A DNA stretch of 64,000 nt from Anaerolineae bacterium (lineage in GTDB: Bacteria > Chloroflexota > Anaerolineae > 4572-78 > J111), in assembly GCA_023151115.1 (NCBI GenBank), contig JAKLJP010000010.1, forward strand, positions 62,001 through 126,000. The letters run 5' to 3'. Positions 59,252 through 64,000 of the stretch are shown piece by piece. The translations under genes and the position numbers were made by a program. Below the pieces are notes generated by a model, which was given only the letters and a program-made list of their open reading frames with translations, was not told where the DNA came from and made no database searches. Numbering within the stretch: position 1 is the stretch's first letter; each line of letters begins with the position of its first letter.

Positions 59252-60061
59252 ATGAAACCTAATCCGTCTTTTCAGCGTCAATCAAACGAGTTCTGGGCTT
59301 TGGTCAAATATGCCTCCGAGTCGCTTGGCTATTCGAGCCGGTCAACTAAAACTTCCGACAATAGTTTGAGACGATACCATCAATCAGAGATACTGGCTCT
59401 GGCCCGCCCATTTACCATAGCGGATGATATCGAGGCAGTGGTAGAATATCTCAACTACCGGGCCGAACTCATTGAAATTTATGTGCGACCCTTACTAATG
59501 GATCGAGAAAAGGCTCAAGAAATTTTTACCGGTCTCCGCAACAGCTATACACCGAACTGTCATTTACCCATGAATAAGCAAAAAGGGGAAAAGCAACATT
59601 ACAGTTACTTCACCTGCATCATCAATATGCTTACAGAACTGAATTTGGAGGGAAGAAGTTTTAACGATAACCCCAAAAATCTGAGCCTGATAACTAATGC
59701 TGAAAGCAGATTGGTTAAAACTTTATCACGCAGAATAGATGGAGCTTACCCAAGCATCTTAAATCCAATAGCAATTTGGGAAGTGAAAGAATACTACGGT
59801 ACAACTACTTTTGGCAGCCGGGTCGCAGATGGCGTTTATGAAACCTTGCTGGACGGTTATGAGATATTAGAGGCCGAAGAATTTAGTGGCAGAAGGGTTG
59901 AGCATTACCTGCTTGTTGATGACTGGTTTACCTGGTGGATGAAAGGAAAATCGTATCTGTGCAGGCTTGTAGATATGGTTCACGCCGGTTTTGTAGATGA
60001 GGTGATATTTGGTGAAGAAGTCCTTACCAGATGGCCCGAAATTGTGAGAAAGTGGCCTTAA
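59252..60061 (+). CDS. Probable PD-(D/E)xK restriction endonuclease
   Basis: The 269-residue protein has a plausible nuclease core near 180-200: RRIDGAYP, then IWEVKEYYGTT, spaced like D-(x14)-ExK. I do not recognise a precise family. It faces a D12-class methyltransferase with nine bases between stops, the layout of a type II restriction-modification pair. ATG at 59252 is chosen because AAGGA lies about seven bases upstream; a TTG at 59237 is the longer alternative. It lies just after the SpoIIE-type gene but has a different base composition. Confidence 0.7.
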   Translation: MKPNPSFQRQSNEFWALVKYASESLGYSSRSTKTSDNSLRRYHQSEILALARPFTIADDIEAVVEYLNYRAELIEIYVRPLLMDREKAQEIFTGLRNSYTPNCHLPMNKQKGEKQHYSYFTCIINMLTELNLEGRSFNDNPKNLSLITNAESRLVKTLSRRIDGAYPSILNPIAIWEVKEYYGTTTFGSRVADGVYETLLDGYEILEAEEFSGRRVEHYLLVDDWFTWWMKGKSYLCRLVDMVHAGFVDEVIFGEEVLTRWPEIVRKWP

Positions 60062-60070
60062 ACGGATAAC

Positions 60071-60997
60071 TTACCAGGATAGCAACAGCCTTTCGTGAAT
60101 ATCCTCTCCGATCATTTCTCTGCCCTCATTTTGAAATCTTTTTAACATTGAACTTCCACCACTCAAATACACTTCTCTTTCAAAAAGTCCCGGCGGTATT
60201 TCTAATTTAATAGTTTTCGTCCCGGATTTTTTCTTGCCATCAATGGACAGAGCAACTTTTACCCCCTTACTTTTGCATTGTTGAATTTGTACAATGAGTT
60301 CGGCAAAATCAAAGCTCTGCGCTCCATACAAAATTGATTGAGAATCAATATACGGAGGATCACAATATACCAAATCCCCTTCTCTAGCCATAGAAATTGT
60401 TTCTGTAAATGGTTTATTCAAGAAAATTGTATTTTTTATCCGCTCTTTCCATTCCATCACAATTGCGGCAAAGGTTTCAGGTTCCATAGGTTTGTGAGGC
60501 CCGATGGGGGTACTCATTGTTCCCTCTCTGGTGAAACGTACAACTCCCCCATAGCAGGTTCGACTAAGAACTAGCAAATCTAAACCATTCGGAGAAGAGT
60601 TGTACCTTTTTAGAATTTCCGAATAAGTTTTTTCTCTATCTTGGTTAAATGACCGAATAACTTTTGCATAATAATCTATCAGCGTTTGAGGCTCATTCTG
60701 CAAAAGCCTTAATATTTCAATCAAAGGTACTAAAACGTCGCCGGCAATTGCTTTTTGGGGAGCCAATGTGGCTAAGATTGCCCCAGTTCCAACAAAGGGT
60801 TCTATATACGTGTTATACCTATCTGGAAAGAAGGAGGTAATGGTGTGAGCATATCTGTACTTGTTTCCCACCCATTTCAATAACTGCCCCTTGGGTTTTG
60901 TCGGAAGCAGCATTTGTTGATGTACAAATTCTTGATAAAGCACCCTTCCTCCTGGCAAATTCCCGATCATACTGCTCATTTTAGCACACTTGTTCAT
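60071..60997 (-). CDS. D12-class (Dam-like) N6-adenine DNA methyltransferase
   Basis: The 308-residue alpha-type methyltransferase has LKWVGNKYRYAHTI (SAM motif X, about 39-52), YIEPFVGTGAIL and the catalytic DPPY in VYCDPPYIDS. Family members include Dam and type II partners such as M.EcoRV. The start is not certain: the ATG at 60997 lacks a Shine-Dalgarno site, whereas a GTG at 60943 follows AGGAGG closely. The promoter at 61130-61158 with its operator is almost the same as that of the NPPF methyltransferase. Convergent with the probable nuclease gene. Confidence 0.88.
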   Translation of the reverse strand: MNKCAKMSSMIGNLPGGRVLYQEFVHQQMLLPTKPKGQLLKWVGNKYRYAHTITSFFPDRYNTYIEPFVGTGAILATLAPQKAIAGDVLVPLIEILRLLQNEPQTLIDYYAKVIRSFNQDREKTYSEILKRYNSSPNGLDLLVLSRTCYGGVVRFTREGTMSTPIGPHKPMEPETFAAIVMEWKERIKNTIFLNKPFTETISMAREGDLVYCDPPYIDSQSILYGAQSFDFAELIVQIQQCKSKGVKVALSIDGKKKSGTKTIKLEIPPGLFEREVYLSGGSSMLKRFQNEGREMIGEDIHERLLLSW

Positions 60998-61072
60998 TTA
61001 GTGACAATCAACATTTCTTTGATTATTCCTTCATTTCCGATCTTTGGTTATAACCTTGAGATAATTACACTT

Positions 61073-61158
61073 TACCGTGTATAATCAAGAAAAATATAAG
61101 CGAGAAACTTACTCGCTTATTACACAATTATACTAACACGAAATCGTGTATTTGTCAA
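61073..61158 (-). promoter_or_regulatory. Promoter, operator and leader hairpin, D12-class methyltransferase
   Basis: On the reverse strand, TTGACA (61153-61158), a 17-base spacer and TAGTAT (61130-61135), with a TATAAT at 61127-61132 as alternative. The palindrome ACACGAAATCGTGT (61136-61149) fills the spacer. Downstream is a perfect TAAGCGAG / CTCGCTTA hairpin (61099-61121). All parts have a counterpart at 56445-56530. Confidence 0.75.
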
Positions 61159-61218
61159 GGATTAATTGCTTCTGTAAATCCATTTAGACAAGTTTAATTT
61201 TAGATATGAGCTAATGGA

Positions 61219-62190
61219 TCACCTACAATAATCTTCTGTGCTTGTCACTACCTCAACCTCAATGGTTGCGCCCGTGTTGATGACAAACTCGCTCAGGCCT
61301 ACCTCGCTGTTGGGATTGCCCCAGTCATAAGTATAACCTAAACGAGTCCAGGGATAGCCATTTTCTCCGTAGGATTGGCTGCTCAAATCATTAAACCAAC
61401 TCACATACACGTCGCTGACAGTCAGAAACCTGGACTGCGGGAAGGTCAGGCCGGCTTCCTGATCGCTAATCTCCGGGTCTGGCGCGGGCCGGAAGAGGTC
61501 CTGGGGGGCGACCCACATTTCGACAAATTTGGTTTTGCCGTTGTTGGGGGGTAAGCCCAACAGTTGCTCCAGCCTCAGCGTCAGGTTAGCGCCCTCTGCG
61601 GGGTAGTTGGTACAGAAATTTTTCAACTCAGGGACGGCCGTCACCCAGGTCTCGCGGGTGGTCATAATAGATTGGCCCACCTTATCATCATAGCCGTTCC
61701 AGGAAGTCCAGGTTAAAACCAGCACGCGGCGGTGGCCCGGCTCTCCTTCCCAAACCAATTGGGTGTTTGTTTCGACAATTGGGGTCAAGTTTTTTGATAT
61801 TTCTGGGGGTTCGGCGGTGGCGGCATCCTGGACTGCCTGCAAATAGGCTTGTTGCAGGCTCTCAGGGCTGGCGGGTGTCGCTGGGGCAACGTCTGCGGCG
61901 GTGGTCTCGCTGGCAGCGGGTATCCACAATTTTTGACCCACTTCAATCGAATTGGGGTCAGTAATCGGGGCAAAGGCGCTATCGGAGGCAGCTTTGGCGT
62001 TGGTTGCCTCTACAATGACACTCCAAGCCTGGGGGTCGCCATAAAATTTGTCGGCTAACTTGCTGAGCCAATCTCCCGTTTGAACCACATAGGTTTGCCC
62101 ATCGGTTTGGGGTAGAGGGGGCGCTGCATAAACTTCGTGGCTCAATTGCCAGCATAAGAGAAGCGCCAAAAAAACGGAAACGTATTTCAT
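61219..62190 (-). CDS. Secreted LysM-domain protein
   Basis: The 323-residue protein has a signal peptide (about 1-22, LALLLCWQLSHEVYA), a LysM domain (about 33-85: TYVVQTGDWLSKLADKFYGD, then IEVGQKLWIPA), an Ala/Pro linker and a C-terminal domain (about 130-320) that I do not recognise, with a Cys pair. LysM binds peptidoglycan glycans. GGGGAG lies before the ATG at 62190; the long frame upstream overlaps the next gene in another frame and is not real. Probably its own unit or the end of the amylosucrase transcript. Confidence 0.82.
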   Translation of the reverse strand: MKYVSVFLALLLCWQLSHEVYAAPPLPQTDGQTYVVQTGDWLSKLADKFYGDPQAWSVIVEATNAKAASDSAFAPITDPNSIEVGQKLWIPAASETTAADVAPATPASPESLQQAYLQAVQDAATAEPPEISKNLTPIVETNTQLVWEGEPGHRRVLVLTWTSWNGYDDKVGQSIMTTRETWVTAVPELKNFCTNYPAEGANLTLRLEQLLGLPPNNGKTKFVEMWVAPQDLFRPAPDPEISDQEAGLTFPQSRFLTVSDVYVSWFNDLSSQSYGENGYPWTRLGYTYDWGNPNSEVGLSEFVINTGATIEVEVVTSTEDYCR

Positions 62191-62227
62191 AATAGCTCCC
62201 CTTTTCAAGTAAACAAGTCGAATCTCC

Positions 62228-62273
62228 GTGGTGCGTAGTGCGTGGTGCGTGATATATTTACGCCACGCACTAC
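62228..62273. repeat. Word-hairpin repeat, GTGCGTAGTGCGTG family
   Basis: The left arm (62228-62250) holds four GTGCGT-type words and the right arm CGCCACGCACTAC (62261-62273) is their inverse. It ends two bases before the amylosucrase stop codon (complement of 62276-62278). Confidence 0.85.
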
Positions 62274-62275
62274 AG

Positions 62276-64000
62276 TTATCCCACCAACCACATAAATTGA
62301 TACGGTTCCAGCCGGATATCTTCCGCCAGGGTGATGGTCTGCCCGCTGACCAAATCGGTAAAAGTGTAGCCCAGGCCGTGCAGCCGGATTTCGTTGGCGG
62401 TGATGGTTTGCGCCTGCTCGGTGAAGTTGGCCAGCGCCAGCAGCCGCTCGCCGTTGTAGCGGCGCACGTAGCCAAAAACATGGTCGTTGTGGGTCGGAAT
62501 GACTTCCATTTCGCCGTTAGCCAGGGCGACGTGCTGTTTACGTAAATCAATCAGGCGGCGTAGTTGGCCAAAGATGCGCCCCTCGATGGCGTCAGGGTCA
62601 TTACGGCGGGCCATGCGGCCGGCCCAATCGGCAAAGGGACGGTGGACCCAGCGGCTGTCTTTGGCTTTGGCCGGGTCGCTGCGATAGCCGTAATCGTTCA
62701 GCGTGCCGACTTCGTCGCCCAGGTAGATGAGCGGGATGCCGCCGATGCTCAAGATGATGCTGTGCAGCAGCAAAATGCGGCGGATGGCAAGCTCGATTTC
62801 AGCGGGGTTGTTCTCTTGTAGCGCCTTTTCCAGCCCGGCCAGGGAGGCCAGCGTGCCGGAAATGCGGGCGTCGCCGGTGCGGGGATTTTCCTGGAAAGGC
62901 AGGCCGCGGGCAAAGCTGCCGGGGAAGCGCCCGGTGTAAAAGGCATTCAGAAAACGGCGGTGGTCAAAGCCGTTAATGCCGAGACTGGCCGCATCCTCGT
63001 CGGAGAAAGTCCAGCCGATGTCGTCGTGAACGCGGACGTAATTGACCCAGGCGCAGTGGGGGTCAATGCGGAAACGCTCGCGCATGGAATAGGCCAGCAT
63101 GCGCACCTCGCGGGTGGCCAGCGCGTTCCAGAGCAGGGCCATCAGCAGCGGGTTGTAGGAAAGCTGACATTCGGCGGGGCTGATATATTTGACCACGTCA
63201 TCGGGGTGAACAATGGCCTCGGATTTGAACAGCAGGCTGGGCGCGGCGATGCGGGCCAGGGCATTGAACGCCTGAATAAGCATGTGGGCTTCGGGCAGGT
63301 TTTCGCAACTGGTGCCCATCTGCTTCCAGATAAAAGCGACCGCATCCAGGCGCAGCACCTCGACCCCGATGTTGGCCAGAAAGAGCATCTCCTCCATCAT
63401 GCGGGTGAAAACAACGGGATTGGCGTAATTCAAATCCCACTGGAAGGTATAAAAGGTGGTCCAGACCCACTTATGGATATCGGGCCAATAGGTAAAGCTG
63501 CCGCTGCCCCGGTCGGGGAAGATGTCGCGCAGATTGCGTTGGTACTGGTCGGGTATGGTGCGGTCGTCAAACATGCGGTAGTAGTTCTGGTACTCAGGCT
63601 GACCGGCCTGGGCCAAGCGCGCCCAATCGTGCTCGTTGGAAGTGTGGTTAAAAATAAAATCCACCACCAGACTGATGCCTTCGTGGCGGAGTTCGGTGGC
63701 AAGTTGGCTCAGTTGGGCCATCGTGCCCAAAGCCGGGTTAACGTCGCGGTAGCTGCTGACGGCATAACCGCCGTCGTTTTCTTTCTCCGGGCACAGGAAA
63801 AGGGGCATCAGGTGCAAATAGGTCAGTCCCAGATCTTTGAAGTAGGGGATTTTCTGGCGAATACCGTTCAAATCGCCGGCAAACAAATCTACGTAGCAGA
63901 CCCCGCCGACCATCTGCTGCGATTGAAACCAGAGGGGGTCACGCTCGCGGGTTTCATCCAGGGCCTTGAGTTCGGCCGGGCGGGCCAGCCACATGCGGGC
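62276..64000 (-). CDS. Amylosucrase-like GH13 enzyme, 5' end outside window
   Basis: At least 574 residues are visible, and the frame stays open to base 64000, so the N-terminal helical part (usually about 80 residues) is cut off. GH13 motifs present are [10 protein letters not shown], the nucleophile in [10 protein letters not shown], the acid/base Glu in FKSEAIVHP and [21 protein letters not shown] and [19 protein letters not shown] are amylosucrase-like (GH13_4). Amylosucrase uses sucrose to make alpha-1,4-glucan or isomers. Some relatives hydrolyse sucrose instead. The word-hairpin at 62228-62273 nearly touches its stop. Confidence 0.88.
   Translation of the reverse strand, partial: ARMWLARPAELKALDETRERDPLWFQSQQMVGGVCYVDLFAGDLNGIRQKIPYFKDLGLTYLHLMPLFLCPEKENDGGYAVSSYRDVNPALGTMAQLSQLATELRHEGISLVVDFIFNHTSNEHDWARLAQAGQPEYQNYYRMFDDRTIPDQYQRNLRDIFPDRGSGSFTYWPDIHKWVWTTFYTFQWDLNYANPVVFTRMMEEMLFLANIGVEVLRLDAVAFIWKQMGTSCENLPEAHMLIQAFNALARIAAPSLLFKSEAIVHPDDVVKYISPAECQLSYNPLLMALLWNALATREVRMLAYSMRERFRIDPHCAWVNYVRVHDDIGWTFSDEDAASLGINGFDHRRFLNAFYTGRFPGSFARGLPFQENPRTGDARISGTLASLAGLEKALQENNPAEIELAIRRILLLHSIILSIGGIPLIYLGDEVGTLNDYGYRSDPAKAKDSRWVHRPFADWAGRMARRNDPDAIEGRIFGQLRRLIDLRKQHVALANGEMEVIPTHNDHVFGYVRRYNGERLLALANFTEQAQTITANEIRLHGLGYTFTDLVSGQTITLAEDIRLEPYQFMWLVG

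Noticed and set aside
62191..62550. Long N-terminal extension of the LysM protein
   Set aside because: It overlaps the amylosucrase gene and the hairpin at 62228-62273; a signal peptide and ribosome site mark the start at 62190.
1..64000. tRNA, rRNA, insertion sequences, integrase or att sites
   Set aside because: I looked for T-loop-like GTTCGAATC contexts, transposase or integrase motifs and terminal inverted repeats with target duplications and found none that I could support; a tRNAscan/ISfinder run would settle it.

Overview
The window looks like a chromosomal segment of a Chloroflexota bacterium, probably Anaerolineae or a relative. That assignment is inferred from three things: a class II diterpene cyclase/tuberculosinol-synthase-like pair of the kind known from Herpetosiphon and Mycobacterium, several membrane-anchored proteins with long Thr/Pro linkers and PD40 propellers, and large multi-ATPase conflict-type loci. 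The genes read as ordinary bacterial genes, with Shine-Dalgarno sites, ATG/GTG/TTG starts and rho-independent terminators. I found no rRNA, tRNA, CRISPR array or transposase.

Layout. 0-2.3 kb: a two-gene diterpenoid cassette, its second-step enzyme carrying Asn where Rv3378c has an essential Asp. 2.7-5.7 kb: an operon (SIS isomerase, GH114 polygalactosaminidase, tagatose-bisphosphate-type aldolase) that could take a galactosamine polymer to triose phosphates. 5.9-14 kb: housekeeping genes (LCP cell-wall ligase, DksA-type zinc protein, Eis acetyltransferase, LOG protein, prephenate dehydratase, metallophosphoesterase, aspartokinase, single-domain response regulator). 14.2-14.9 kb: an isolated operon of three unrecognised small proteins. 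15.3-25.8 kb: the most unusual locus, five consecutive P-loop ATPases (one with a death-like effector-associated N-terminus, one with a C-terminal winged helix, one with a TPR superstructure) ending in a radical SAM/SPASM protein whose own N-terminus carries two copies of a DCAPSDGPL motif. 26-28.2 kb: PfkB kinase, MaoC hydratase and a KynB-like hydrolase. 28.5-41.8 kb: signalling and envelope genes, including a FHA/PD40 protein, two M23 peptidases, a large sensor kinase with its regulator, and a SipW-like signal peptidase flanked by two small secreted proteins that share a post-signal motif. 41.9-45.8 kb: an AzlC/AzlD exporter split by a cyclase-family hydrolase, then a FAD amine oxidase. 45.8-61.2 kb: a patchy, visibly A+T-richer defence island with a methyltransferase fused to a gutted BsuBI/PstI-type nuclease, a PARIS-like ATPase/TOPRIM pair, a PLD-nuclease restriction-modification set and a second set with a D12-class methyltransferase. 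Ordinary genes lie between these (a GH39-like/O-antigen-ligase fusion, an NHL lipoprotein and a SpoIIE-type phosphatase). 61.2-64 kb: a LysM protein and a partial amylosucrase.

A second layer runs through the whole window. Many gene ends carry a hairpin whose two arms are built from short tandem words of about 7-14 bases, with different words at different places. They often sit flush against stop codons, and some lie in frame inside a coding sequence. These explain why several reading frames appear to begin too early; starts here were set downstream of them. Separately, the two complete restriction-modification methyltransferase genes share an almost identical promoter with a palindromic operator inside the -35/-10 spacer.
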